A DNA stretch of 64,000 bases from Neptunitalea lumnitzerae (GCF_027924185.1 NZ_BRVO01000001.1:744001-808000), one strand, 5' to 3'; counted from the first letter of the stretch, positions 1-8,573 are shown. Notes: generated by a model from the sequence alone, not told the origin. Made by a program: numbers and translations.

Positions 1-3000
1 TAAAGCCTCTTTTGCATAAAATGCATCCCAAGCATTTGGTGTTTTAAAGCGGGTAAGGTCTAACAGACCTTCGTCTACAATGGCAAGTGAGTAAGTCATT
101 GGTTTACCAGACTTCTCATTTACTTTTACAGTAATAGTTTGCTCTGGTTGTAATACATCTGGCATTTGAATATTAGGATACAACCTTGTGTTAGGGTCTT
201 CTACAGAAATAGGCATTACTCCATATAAACGTATCGGAAGATCGTTTTTAGAAGAGGCATGTGGTTGTAAAAGTGATATATGGATAAATACGTTTGGTGC
301 GTATAAGCTAGTTATTGGCAACTCAAAACGTGTTTCCCCTTTTTTAGGGGTTACCCAAAGTGCGTCTAATACTTCGGTACCGTTTTCTATGGTTACTAAA
401 GCACGACCTTGCTCACTACTAGGGAATGTTATAATAGCTTTTTCGCCTACATTATATGCTTTTTTGTCAGTAGAGAATGCTAGTACCTGAGCGTTAGAAG
501 GGTCATTTTTTCTTGATTTCCCTGCCCATCCTGGCCAATCTATATACATTGTTTTTCCAGTGGCGTGCCCTCCGTTTTTATCTACTACGCGTACTAAATA
601 TCTACCCCAATCAGGGTAGTTAAGTGTAAATTTAAAAGTAGCCTTACCGTCTGAACCAGTAGTGAGTGTTTTGCCAAATACTTTTTCATGGTAGTTACTA
701 CCGTTGTAAGACGAAACATTGTCTGCACCGGTTTGCCACCACCAACGCCAGTTTACTTTATGTATGGAAACCTCTAAATCTTCAACGGACTTTGGTTTTC
801 CATTTTCATCTACTGTAACCACTTCAAATAAGTGAGGAGTATCGGTTAAGAGCATCCCTCTGGTTTTATCTCCTTTAGGTACATTAATACCCACAAAAGT
901 TTCGTACGGCGCGTATGTTTTGGTAAATACATCGGTACTAAAATCGCCGCCATTTTCATAAACTTTAGCAATAAAAGAGGCTTTTAGCATACCTGGTGCA
1001 TTTTCCTTTAATTCAGGTTTTAAGCTAAAACTTGTTTTACCTTGGTCGTTTACTTTGCCGTTAAATACGGTTTGTTCTTCGCTGTTAAATCTTCTGGAAG
1101 GGTCGTCAAATATATATCCTGGGAATGTTTTAAAAGAGGTTGTTGTAGGTACAAACTTTACGTTAATATCTGTTTTAAGGTTTTTAGCAATAGCCCCATG
1201 TAACCAAGTTACCTCCAAATCTCCGTTAATAGGTTTACTACCGTTAAGTATATCGTCATCAAAAGATGTTTTAATCTTAAGTCGGTTTGGTTTAATGGTT
1301 TCTATTTTAATACGCTGATTAAAAGTTACCCCACCTACAGTTACACTAGCACGCCAATTACCGGTTGGTGCATTTTCATCGGTAGCAACGGTAAAGGAGT
1401 AGAAATTGGTTGCCTCATTACCTGTTACTACCCTTTTAGTAAGTTTACCATACGGATCAAAAAGTTCAAATTTAACAGGGTGTTCTTTTGGTAATTTACT
1501 CTTAGCATCGTTTAAAACAAATGATAAAAATAAGGTGTCACCAGGTCTCCAAACACCTCTTTCACCATATAAATATCCTTTTAATCCTTTCTCTAATTTT
1601 TGTCCGGCAACATCAAATTTACTTACCGAAAGTACATTACCATCGTTCAATTTCAGATATGATTTTTGCTTGTTACGTTCTGCAATAGCAAAATAAGCCG
1701 GTTTTTCACTATCAAAGAAAGAGAATCCTTTTTCGTCTGTTAATACGCTGCCTAATACTTGTTGTTGAAAATTGTAAAAAGTAACTTTTGTACCTTGTAA
1801 GGGCTCGGTAGTTAAAATGTCGTTGGTACTTACAAAGTAACTTTCGTTAATTCCTTTTTTTACGGTTAACCCAATATTGCTAGCCAGTACATTGGTAGAA
1901 ATTCCTTTATTTCTGTAATACGAAGTATGGCAAGGGTTGTCACGTTCTCTCCACTCATAATCGTAATCATAGTAATAATCGTCTTCGTAATAATAATAGC
2001 TTTCTATATTATCCCAGTAGCTTGTTTCTTCGGCATCATCAAAATTGTCTGAAGTAGTAAGGTTTTCAGTGGTTTCAAAATTGGTTTCATCACAACGATA
2101 CGAGCTATATTCTGGTTTAAAATTGATGTTTACTCTGTAGATAGCCCCTGGTTCAGGTGTAATTAATTCTTTTAAATCTATAGCGTATGCACGGTAAGCA
2201 CTGGTATTAGATGGGTTTAAACTACTTTGTAAAACAATGGTTTTATGTGCTATAGGGCGCGCTACATTTCTTAAGTAAGAGGAGCCATTTAAATCGTTAA
2301 ACTGAAGAAACTGTAAAACGTTGTTTTCGAAAATTTTGGTTACTGAAACATCAACAGCTTTAAGATTTACTGCTTCAAAATTAACTTTAAGATTTTTAGA
2401 GTTAGGTAAAATAGTGGCGTTATTAAGTAGCCTAACGTTTGGTTTTAATTGTTCAAAATTAAGTGCTTCTGAAAAGGTGTTTTTCAGTTTATAACCGTCA
2501 ACACTTTTAATACCTTGAAAAAGCTCTACAACGCTAGACCCTTTTACCTCTGTTTTAGGATATACTTTAAGATTATTACCATCTATAGAAAAGGTAAGTC
2601 CTTTAGAACCGCTTACAGAAACGAGTCCATCTAAATTCTGAGACTTATCTATAGGGTCTGAAAAATTGATAAGAATGTATTGGTTTAAACCGCTATTTAC
2701 AGATACATTTAAAATGGTAAAATTATCTTTTCCGGGTATCAGCATTTTTTGGGTATCGGCAGTCTCAATACCAAACTCTTTGCCAGACCATGCAATGGTA
2801 ATGCTATCGTTTTCTACTTTTCTTTTAATACTATCAATAGTAAAATGGAAAAGAGTACCTTCTTCTGGGAGGGTTTCAAACTTAATTTTTAACGGGTTGT
2901 TATCTTGGGTAGCACGTACTAATTTTTTGGCATGACTAAGCGCCATTATATCTGCGGTGTGCACGGTACCTTCTATGTATTGCCAATCTTTAGAATAGGA

Positions 3001-3450
3001 TTGTAAGGTGTTGGTTACTATATTGAAATTCTGTTTTATGGTATGTATACTAAAATGAAACTCTTGGTATTCTTTAGGTATGTTGGGGTATATATCTTTT
3101 AAATTAAGCGTAAGGTTGTAACCTTTGTCGTTTTCAAATGGAGTTTCTGGTGTAAAAGATATTGTTTGACTATTTAAAGCAACTAATTTACCTTTTACGT
3201 TAGGTGATATAGCTAACAGTTTACTATCTAAAGGAGTATTGGTATCCCAATTACTTATTGGGGTTTGTAAAATAATTTTAATATCTGCCATTGCCGACAG
3301 TTCTCCTTGCGTTACACTACTTATGTAATCTTTAAAGTTATAGAGATTGTCAATTTGTTCTTGAGCTGTTTGTTGTTTTTTTTCAGAACAAGCTCCTAAA
3401 AGCACCGCAAAGGCAATTAGTAAAGTTAGTTGTTTGATTAAATTCTTCAT
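1..3450 (-). CDS. alpha-2-macroglobulin family lipoprotein, 3' end outside the window
   Basis: This is the N-terminal 1150 codons of a very large secreted protein; the rest lies beyond the left edge. It begins with a lipoprotein signal peptide (hydrophobic stretch, lipobox LLGAC with the cysteine at about residue 21), so it should be anchored in an envelope membrane. A tyrosine/aspartate-rich loop lies near residues 475-505. It is followed by the macroglobulin MG2-type signature GERGVWRPGDTLFLSF, then further beta-sandwich MG repeats. Bacterial members are thought to act as periplasmic protease traps or envelope guardians; bacteroidal ones are usually about 1800-1900 residues. The thioester region, if any, is not in the window, so protease trapping cannot be judged. 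The start lies 1 nt after the stop of the asparaginase gene upstream, so the two are probably co-transcribed. Confidence 0.85.
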   Translation of the reverse strand, partial: MKNLIKQLTLLIAFAVLLGACSEKKQQTAQEQIDNLYNFKDYISSVTQGELSAMADIKIILQTPISNWDTNTPLDSKLLAISPNVKGKLVALNSQTISFTPETPFENDKGYNLTLNLKDIYPNIPKEYQEFHFSIHTIKQNFNIVTNTLQSYSKDWQYIEGTVHTADIMALSHAKKLVRATQDNNPLKIKFETLPEEGTLFHFTIDSIKRKVENDSITIAWSGKEFGIETADTQKMLIPGKDNFTILNVSVNSGLNQYILINFSDPIDKSQNLDGLVSVSGSKGLTFSIDGNNLKVYPKTEVKGSSVVELFQGIKSVDGYKLKNTFSEALNFEQLKPNVRLLNNATILPNSKNLKVNFEAVNLKAVDVSVTKIFENNVLQFLQFNDLNGSSYLRNVARPIAHKTIVLQSSLNPSNTSAYRAYAIDLKELITPEPGAIYRVNINFKPEYSSYRCDETNFETTENLTTSDNFDDAEETSYWDNIESYYYYEDDYYYDYDYEWRERDNPCHTSYYRNKGISTNVLASNIGLTVKKGINESYFVSTNDILTTEPLQGTKVTFYNFQQQVLGSVLTDEKGFSFFDSEKPAYFAIAERNKQKSYLKLNDGNVLSVSKFDVAGQKLEKGLKGYLYGERGVWRPGDTLFLSFVLNDAKSKLPKEHPVKFELFDPYGKLTKRVVTGNEATNFYSFTVATDENAPTGNWRASVTVGGVTFNQRIKIETIKPNRLKIKTSFDDDILNGSKPINGDLEVTWLHGAIAKNLKTDINVKFVPTTTSFKTFPGYIFDDPSRRFNSEEQTVFNGKVNDQGKTSFSLKPELKENAPGMLKASFIAKVYENGGDFSTDVFTKTYAPYETFVGINVPKGDKTRGMLLTDTPHLFEVVTVDENGKPKSVEDLEVSIHKVNWRWWWQTGADNVSSYNGSNYHEKVFGKTLTTGSDGKATFKFTLNYPDWGRYLVRVVDKNGGHATGKTMYIDWPGWAGKSRKNDPSNAQVLAFSTDKKAYNVGEKAIITFPSSEQGRALVTIENGTEVLDALWVTPKKGETRFELPITSLYAPNVFIHISLLQPHASSKNDLPIRLYGVMPISVEDPNTRLYPNIQMPDVLQPEQTITVKVNEKSGKPMTYSLAIVDEGLLDLTRFKTPNAWDAFYAKEAL

Positions 3451-3451
3451 T

Positions 3452-4501
3452 TTAATTTTTGTAAATACCAATCGTTAAGTTTCCATTTGCATCAATACTA
3501 GCACGAAACATCCCTGCTGTATTAAATTCAGTAATAATAGTACCCAAATGGTCAATACCAATAACACCGCCGGTACCCCCCATTTTTGTTAGTTTGTCTT
3601 GTATCACAGTTTTAGAGGCTTCTTCAATACCTACTCCTTTATATTCCATCATGGCAGAGATATCATGGGCAACAACCCCTCTTATAAAATACTCACCCCA
3701 TCCGGTAGAAGAAATACCACAGGTGGCATTATTAGCATAAGTACCTGCCCCAATAATGGGTGAATCTCCAATTCTGTTCCATCGTTTATTAGTCATACCT
3801 CCAGTAGAGGTTCCGGCTGCTATAGTGCCGTTTTGGTCTAAAGCTACACAACCAACTGTTCCGTATTTTGTGTTTTGAATGTAGGGGTCATAAGTGTTAA
3901 CGCCAGAAACTTTATTTTGTTTTTCACGTTCCTGCACTTTTAGTAAAGATTGCATTCGTTTTTTAGTATAGAAATACGAAGGGTCTATAATTTCTAGCCC
4001 AACACTTGCAGCAAATTCTTCGGCTCCTTTACCACTTAGCATTACATGTTCAGATTGTTCCATTACAGCTCTTGCTAGACTTATCGGGTTTTTAACTGTA
4101 GTAACACCCGCCACTGCGCCTGCATTTAAGTTTTTCCCTTCCATAAAACTAGCGTCTAGCTCATTCTTACCTTCGGCAGTAAAAACTGCTCCTTTTGCCG
4201 AATTGAACAAGGGAGAGTCTTCCATAACTTTAATGGTTTGCTCAACAGCATCTAAACTGCTTCCTCCATTTTTTAATATTGCGTAGCCTTTGGTAACAGC
4301 TTCTTTTAGTTTAGCCTTGTAAGCAGCCTCTAAAGAGTCGGGCATATTTTCTTTTAAAATAGTACCTGCACCCCCATGTATAACAATAGCAAAGGTGGGT
4401 ATGCTATCTTTTTTAGGTGTGTTTTTAGCACCTTCAGTTGAGGGTGTAGAAGTACATGCCCAAAATAGGGGGAGTAAAAGTAATGCTAAGAAAACCCTCA
4501 T
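3452..4501 (-). CDS. lipoprotein isoaspartyl peptidase / plant-type L-asparaginase
   Basis: This 349-residue protein is an N-terminal-nucleophile hydrolase of the type 2 asparaginase family, which removes isoaspartyl residues from peptides or hydrolyses L-asparagine. The signal peptide ends in a lipobox (LFWAC, Cys16), so the enzyme is exported. The N-terminal family signature is IVIHGGAGT (about residues 39-47). The predicted autocleavage site is at KYGTVGCVA, freeing Thr215 as nucleophile. The substrate-binding segment GTSTGGMTNKRWNRIGDSPI follows, as in the family. The length is normal for an unprocessed precursor. It is the first gene of a two-gene unit with the alpha-2-macroglobulin gene, which suggests joint handling of extracytoplasmic proteins or peptides (inference). 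Confidence 0.92.
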   Translation of the reverse strand: MRVFLALLLLPLFWACTSTPSTEGAKNTPKKDSIPTFAIVIHGGAGTILKENMPDSLEAAYKAKLKEAVTKGYAILKNGGSSLDAVEQTIKVMEDSPLFNSAKGAVFTAEGKNELDASFMEGKNLNAGAVAGVTTVKNPISLARAVMEQSEHVMLSGKGAEEFAASVGLEIIDPSYFYTKKRMQSLLKVQEREKQNKVSGVNTYDPYIQNTKYGTVGCVALDQNGTIAAGTSTGGMTNKRWNRIGDSPIIGAGTYANNATCGISSTGWGEYFIRGVVAHDISAMMEYKGVGIEEASKTVIQDKLTKMGGTGGVIGIDHLGTIITEFNTAGMFRASIDANGNLTIGIYKN

Positions 4502-4633
4502 GATAGTTAATTATTAAGCGTAAATAGTCCTTTTTAAAGTTAGTAAATAAGTTTGTATTTAAAAGGTGAACGGAATTATTTTTTTGAAATATTAGCTGTG
4601 TTAATACCTGTATATTGTTAGTATAACATTAAG

Positions 4634-4661
4634 AAAGTAACTTAAATATAATTGTTACTTT
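4634..4661. promoter_or_regulatory. 8-bp inverted repeat upstream of the 3-hydroxyanthranilate dioxygenase gene
   Basis: The arms AAAGTAAC (4634-4641) and GTTACTTT (4654-4661) are perfect reverse complements, separated by a 12-nt A/T-only spacer, and end 22 nt before the start codon. No T-run follows, so it does not look like a terminator. It is a candidate operator for the dioxygenase/aldehyde dehydrogenase pair. Only one copy was seen. Confidence 0.35.
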
Positions 4662-4683
4662 TAGGGTACTTAAAAATTAAACT

Positions 4684-5223
4684 ATGGCTGTTAAAAAACC
4701 ATTCAATTTACAACAGTGGATTAAGGATAACCGACACTTATTAAAACCACCTGTAGGAAATAAGAATATTTACAAGGAAATATCTGAAGATTATATAGTT
4801 ATGATAGTTGGTGGACCTAATGCCCGTAAGGATTATCATTATAACGAAACAGAAGAATTGTTTTATCAATTAGAAGGTACTATTCAGGTAGCAATACAAG
4901 AGGAAGGAGAGCGTAAAGTGATGGAGCTTGGCCCTGGAGATATGTATTTGCACCCTGCTAAAATACCACATTCACCTATTCGATCTGAAGGTTCTGTGGG
5001 CTTGGTGGTAGAATATAAAAGAGCAGGAAAAGGATATACCGATGGACTTGTATGGCATTGTGAGAGCTGTAACCATAAATTATATGACGTATTTTTTGAG
5101 CTACATGACATAGAGAAAGACTTTTTACCTCATTTTAATCATTTTTATAAATCGGAGGAATTACGTACCTGTGACAAATGTGGTACTGTAATGGAAGCAG
5201 ACAAACGTTTTGTAACAGAATAA
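4684..5223 (+). CDS. nbaC: 3-hydroxyanthranilate 3,4-dioxygenase
   Basis: This 179-residue cupin opens the ring of 3-hydroxyanthranilate to 2-amino-3-carboxymuconate semialdehyde, which cyclises spontaneously to quinolinate for NAD synthesis or is degraded further. The iron site is clear: His52 and Glu58 in YHYNETEELFYQLEG and His96 in HPAKIPHSP. The C-terminal rubredoxin-like metal site of the bacterial enzymes is intact (CESC at 126-129, CDKC at 163-166). Length matches the short bacterial homodimeric form. The aldehyde dehydrogenase gene follows after 64 nt. No other kynurenine-pathway gene is in the window, so whether it serves NAD synthesis or tryptophan breakdown cannot be told here. 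Confidence 0.96.
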   Translation: MAVKKPFNLQQWIKDNRHLLKPPVGNKNIYKEISEDYIVMIVGGPNARKDYHYNETEELFYQLEGTIQVAIQEEGERKVMELGPGDMYLHPAKIPHSPIRSEGSVGLVVEYKRAGKGYTDGLVWHCESCNHKLYDVFFELHDIEKDFLPHFNHFYKSEELRTCDKCGTVMEADKRFVTE

Positions 5224-5287
5224 GAATTCATTTTTAGGTGTTAATGGAAATGAGTACCTTTATGAAATATAACAAATCTCGACAAAT

Positions 5288-6850
5288 ATGTTAAAAATGA
5301 AACAATTAGCCGAAGATTTCGGAATCACGGAAGCATTAGCGAAATTATATATTGAGCAGGAAAATCAGGGGACTTCTACCGGATCTGAATGGTTTGGAGA
5401 AGGTGCTCAGATTACCTCGGTTTCTCCTGTAGATGGTGCAGCAATAGCATCGGTTACAACTACTACAAAATCAGATTACGAAAAAGTAGTAGCCAAAGCT
5501 CAAGAGGCTTTTACAGAATGGCGTATGGTACCCGCTCCACAAAGAGGAGAAATTGTACGTCAGTTTGGTGAAAAACTAAGAGCTTACAAAGAACCGCTAG
5601 GGAAACTAGTTTCTTATGAAATGGGGAAAAGTTACCAAGAAGGTTTGGGAGAAGTTCAGGAAATGATTGATATCTGCGATTTTGCTGTTGGACTGTCTAG
5701 ACAATTGCATGGGTTTACCATGCACAGTGAACGCCCAGGACACCGTATGTATGAGCAATATCACCCGCTTGGAATAGTAGGTATTATTTCTGCCTTTAAC
5801 TTTCCGGTGGCAGTTTGGAGCTGGAATACAGCTTTAGCTTGGGTATGTGGTGATGTGTGTATTTGGAAACCTTCTGAGAAAACTCCTTTAACTGGGGTGG
5901 CTTGTCAGCAATTAATCACCAAGGTGTTGCAAGAAAACAATATGCCAGAAGGTATTTCTTGTTTAATAAATGGAGGTGCTGAGGTAGGTGCGTTGATGAC
6001 TGCCGATAAACGTGTACCATTAATTTCGGCTACAGGCTCTACTCGTATGGGTAAAAAAGTAGCAGCTGTTGTAGGTGAGCGTTTAGGGAAATCGTTACTA
6101 GAATTAGGAGGAAATAATGCGATTATTGTAACTCCTGACGCTGATATTAAAATGACGGTTATTGGTGCCATCTTTGGAGCTGTTGGTACTGCTGGGCAAC
6201 GTTGTACTTCTACTAGAAGGCTTATTGTACATGAAGATGTGTACGATACCGTAAAAGATGCTTTGGTAAAAGCTTACGGACAATTGAAAATTGGTAATCC
6301 GCTAGATGAGAAAAATCATGTAGGGCCTATTATTGATAAGGATGCGGTAAATATGTATTTGGCTGCTTTAGAAAAGGCAGAAAAAGAAGGAGGTAATATT
6401 ATTGTTCCAGGGGGTGTTTTAGAAGGCAATGGGTATGAGAGCGGTTGCTACGTAAAGCCTGCTATGGTAGAAGTAGAGAATAGTTATGAGATTGTGCAAC
6501 ATGAAACTTTTGCACCTATCTTGTACTTAATTAAATATTCTGGTACTGTAGAAAATGCTATTGCTTTGCAAAATGATGTAGTACAAGGATTATCTTCTGC
6601 AATAATGACCAATAATTTAAGAGAGGCAGAAACTTTTTTAAGTCATAAAGGATCTGATTGTGGTATTGCCAATGTGAATATTGGTACTTCCGGAGCTGAA
6701 ATTGGTGGAGCTTTTGGTGGTGAGAAAGAAACTGGTGGTGGGCGTGAGTCTGGTTCTGATGCATGGAAAGTATACATGCGCAGACAAACAAACACTATTA
6801 ACTATACTACTGAGTTACCGTTAGCACAAGGTATTAAATTTGATTTATAA
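5288..6850 (+). CDS. ALDH7-type aldehyde dehydrogenase (aminoadipate-semialdehyde dehydrogenase-like)
   Basis: This is a 520-residue NAD(P)-dependent aldehyde dehydrogenase. Catalytic residues visible are Cys306 in GTAGQRCTSTRR, Glu272 in LLELGGNNAII, Lys194 in IWKPSEKTP and Asn171 in SAFNFPVAVW. The segments LELGGNNAI and GQRCTSTRRL are typical of the ALDH7 (antiquitin) branch, whose members oxidise alpha-aminoadipic semialdehyde (piperideine-6-carboxylate) in lysine catabolism. Its position behind 3-hydroxyanthranilate dioxygenase could instead point to a 2-aminomuconate-semialdehyde type substrate, but the motifs favour ALDH7. The first ATG (5288) and an in-frame ATG at 5297 are both possible starts. 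A strong terminator follows, so this ends a two-gene operon. Confidence 0.88.
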   Translation: MLKMKQLAEDFGITEALAKLYIEQENQGTSTGSEWFGEGAQITSVSPVDGAAIASVTTTTKSDYEKVVAKAQEAFTEWRMVPAPQRGEIVRQFGEKLRAYKEPLGKLVSYEMGKSYQEGLGEVQEMIDICDFAVGLSRQLHGFTMHSERPGHRMYEQYHPLGIVGIISAFNFPVAVWSWNTALAWVCGDVCIWKPSEKTPLTGVACQQLITKVLQENNMPEGISCLINGGAEVGALMTADKRVPLISATGSTRMGKKVAAVVGERLGKSLLELGGNNAIIVTPDADIKMTVIGAIFGAVGTAGQRCTSTRRLIVHEDVYDTVKDALVKAYGQLKIGNPLDEKNHVGPIIDKDAVNMYLAALEKAEKEGGNIIVPGGVLEGNGYESGCYVKPAMVEVENSYEIVQHETFAPILYLIKYSGTVENAIALQNDVVQGLSSAIMTNNLREAETFLSHKGSDCGIANVNIGTSGAEIGGAFGGEKETGGGRESGSDAWKVYMRRQTNTINYTTELPLAQGIKFDL

Positions 6851-6877
6851 TAAAAGTCAGTATACTTAAACAGAGAG

Positions 6878-6903
6878 GCCTTACCATTTGGTAAGGCTTT
6901 TTT
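6878..6903 (+). terminator. intrinsic terminator of the dioxygenase/aldehyde dehydrogenase operon
   Basis: A perfect 8-bp stem (GCCTTACC / GGTAAGGC) with a 4-nt loop ATTT is followed at once by six T. It starts 27 nt after the aldehyde dehydrogenase stop codon. Confidence 0.9.
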
Positions 6904-6970
6904 CTTTATTGTGTAATTATATTTATATAAAATACTCATTTAAAGATGTTTTAATGGAGTTAAGCTACGT

Positions 6971-6995
6971 ATGTAATTAAAATAAATTACATTTG
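6971..6995 (+). promoter_or_regulatory. candidate promoter with overlapping inverted repeat (small RNA gene)
   Basis: TACATTTG (6988-6995) fits the Bacteroidota -7 consensus TAnnTTTG. It is overlapped by a perfect inverted repeat with arms ATGTAATT (6971-6978) and AATTACAT (6985-6992), 6-nt spacer. An operator lying on the -7 box would allow repression. No clear -33 TTG was found, which lowers confidence. Confidence 0.4.
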
Positions 6996-6997
6996 TG

Positions 6998-7099
6998 CCT
7001 ATAGAGGTATTTTAAATACCTTGTTTTATAGGTTTTAGACACATTTAGACACTTTTTAGACACAGACGACCCTTGCATTATGCAGGGGTTGTTTTTTTT
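6998..7099 (+). ncRNA. candidate small RNA of about 100 nt
   Basis: Starting a few nt after the TACATTTG box, the sequence can fold as a hairpin: outer arms CCTATA (6998-7003) and TATAGG (7027-7032), inner arms GGTATTT (7006-7012) and AAATACC (7014-7020). A single-stranded-looking tract follows with TTTAGACAC three times (7034-7042, 7044-7052, 7055-7063), and the unit closes with an intrinsic terminator. It sits between two terminators, so it need not be part of either flanking mRNA. No known RNA family was recognised; the call rests on architecture alone. Confidence 0.38.
7069..7099 (+). terminator. intrinsic terminator
   Basis: A 9-bp stem ACCCTTGCA / TGCAGGGGT (one G-T wobble) with a 3-nt loop TTA is followed by TG and eight T. 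There is no coding gene between it and the previous terminator at 6878-6903. Confidence 0.8.
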
Positions 7100-7161
7100 G
7101 TGTATTTATATTTTCTCGTCACGTATAAAAAACATATATTTATAAGTAAATCAGTGTTTTA

Positions 7162-7169
7162 TAACTTTG
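7162..7169 (+). promoter_or_regulatory. TAnnTTTG box directly before the T9SS protein start
   Basis: TAACTTTG matches the Bacteroidota -7 consensus and ends 3 nt before the ATG at 7173. If it is the real promoter the mRNA would have almost no leader. No -33 TTG is evident, so a chance match is possible. Confidence 0.35.
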
Positions 7170-7172
7170 CTT

Positions 7173-8573
7173 ATGATAAAAAAAACTACTTTACTTCTTT
7201 TTTTATGTTTGTTTTTTAATTTTCTAGATGCTCAAAATTTAGAAATTTGGACTACTACTTCTACAGGTGGAACGTATAATGACGGTGCGCTAATTTCCTT
7301 TGAACCCTCTTCTGGAGTTTTAACAACTCATGTAAACTTTCATGATAATAATACGGTTGGAGCATATCCTGCTAGTAATTTAACTATGGGCTCTAATGGT
7401 AAAACCTATGGTGTTGCTAGGGCAGGAGGTACGTATAATGAGGGTGTTATTTTTTCTTATGAAATGGCTACGGGTGCATTTACTATTGTTGCTAGTTTTA
7501 ATGGTACTAATGGTTCTTATCCATTTAAAGGGATGGTTGAAGCCCCAAATGGTAAATTTTATGGTACTACTGTAAATGGGGGTACCAATAGTATTGGTGT
7601 GTTATTTGAGTTTGACCCCGTAACGAATATTATAACTAAAAAATATGATTTCTCCATGCTCTCTGGCTATAACTCTAGGAGTGCACTAGTATTGGTGAAT
7701 TCAAGTGAAATTTATGGAACAACATCCAACGGAGGAGCGAACGATGACGGTGTTATTTTTTGTTATAATTTTTTAACCGATACCTTTACTACAAAGCATG
7801 AATTTGATTATACCGATGGGGCTATACCGCAAGGGTCTTTATTAAAAGTTGGAAACTCTAAAATTTACGGTACGTGTTCATCGGGTGGCGGAAACTTAGG
7901 TGGTGTTATATATATGTATGATACAGCATATGATACATTTTCCAATGTGCACGATTTTGTAGCGTCAAGCGGTTACCATTCAAGGGCTGGATTAGCAATA
8001 GGAGGTAACAATATGTTATATGGAATGACCGAAAATGGTGGTACTAATAATTATGGTGTTTTATATGCTTTCAATACTGTTAATAATTCTTATTCAGTTG
8101 AATATAATTTTGATGGTTATTATAATGGAGGGTGGCCTTATGGAGTTCCAACATTAGATGGAACGGGTAAATTATACGGAACTACAACTTATGGAGGAGC
8201 ATCTAATGCAGGAACTATTTTTGAGTTTGATACTAGTACGGGTGTATTGACAAAATTATATGATCTTACGGTTCAAGAAGGTTCACATCCAAGAAGTAAA
8301 GTTTTATTAATAAATAGTACCCCTATGAATGTTGCAAATTTTGATGCTCCAGATATTACTTTTTATCCGAATCCTGCGTCAGACAAAATACATATTACGT
8401 CTGAAGATCCTTTGATAGCATTACGAATCTATGATGTTCAAGGAAAACTTTTGGTAGAGCAAACTTCAATAATCAATAATACTATAAGCACTGCCTCCTT
8501 AGCAACCGGATTATATTTAGTTAGCTGTAAAACAACAACAAAGGAGGTGATTAAGAAAATTCAAATAGAATAA
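7173..8573 (+). CDS. secreted GloVer-repeat protein with T9SS type A sorting domain
   Basis: This 466-residue protein has a signal peptide ending near DAQN and then about eight tandem repeats of roughly 45-50 residues carrying the pattern YGTTxxGGxNxxGVLFxF, with F/Y-D-rich strands. This matches the choice-of-anchor tandem repeat (GloVer) family, likely a beta-propeller-like fold. The last 75 residues form a type IX secretion sorting domain: ITFYPNPASDKIHI, a central GLYLVS and a basic end EVIKKIQIE. It is therefore exported through the Por/T9SS route to the surface or medium; its function is unknown. The ATG at 7173 is chosen over the in-frame TTG at 7167 because it starts a normal signal peptide (MIKKTTLLLFL). 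It is convergent with the response regulator gene and no terminator is visible in the 25-nt gap. Confidence 0.8.
   Translation: MIKKTTLLLFLCLFFNFLDAQNLEIWTTTSTGGTYNDGALISFEPSSGVLTTHVNFHDNNTVGAYPASNLTMGSNGKTYGVARAGGTYNEGVIFSYEMATGAFTIVASFNGTNGSYPFKGMVEAPNGKFYGTTVNGGTNSIGVLFEFDPVTNIITKKYDFSMLSGYNSRSALVLVNSSEIYGTTSNGGANDDGVIFCYNFLTDTFTTKHEFDYTDGAIPQGSLLKVGNSKIYGTCSSGGGNLGGVIYMYDTAYDTFSNVHDFVASSGYHSRAGLAIGGNNMLYGMTENGGTNNYGVLYAFNTVNNSYSVEYNFDGYYNGGWPYGVPTLDGTGKLYGTTTYGGASNAGTIFEFDTSTGVLTKLYDLTVQEGSHPRSKVLLINSTPMNVANFDAPDITFYPNPASDKIHITSEDPLIALRIYDVQGKLLVEQTSIINNTISTASLATGLYLVSCKTTTKEVIKKIQIE

Larger units (their letters stand above)
6851..7172. other. 322-nt gene-free stretch with two terminators, internal promoter and hairpin
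   Basis: No credible protein-coding frame lies here. In order it holds the terminator of the aldehyde dehydrogenase transcript, an inverted repeat overlapping a TAnnTTTG box, a hairpin, three direct repeats, a second intrinsic terminator, and a promoter-like box directly before the next gene. The order promoter-hairpin-repeats-terminator is what a short independent RNA gene would show. Confidence 0.6.
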
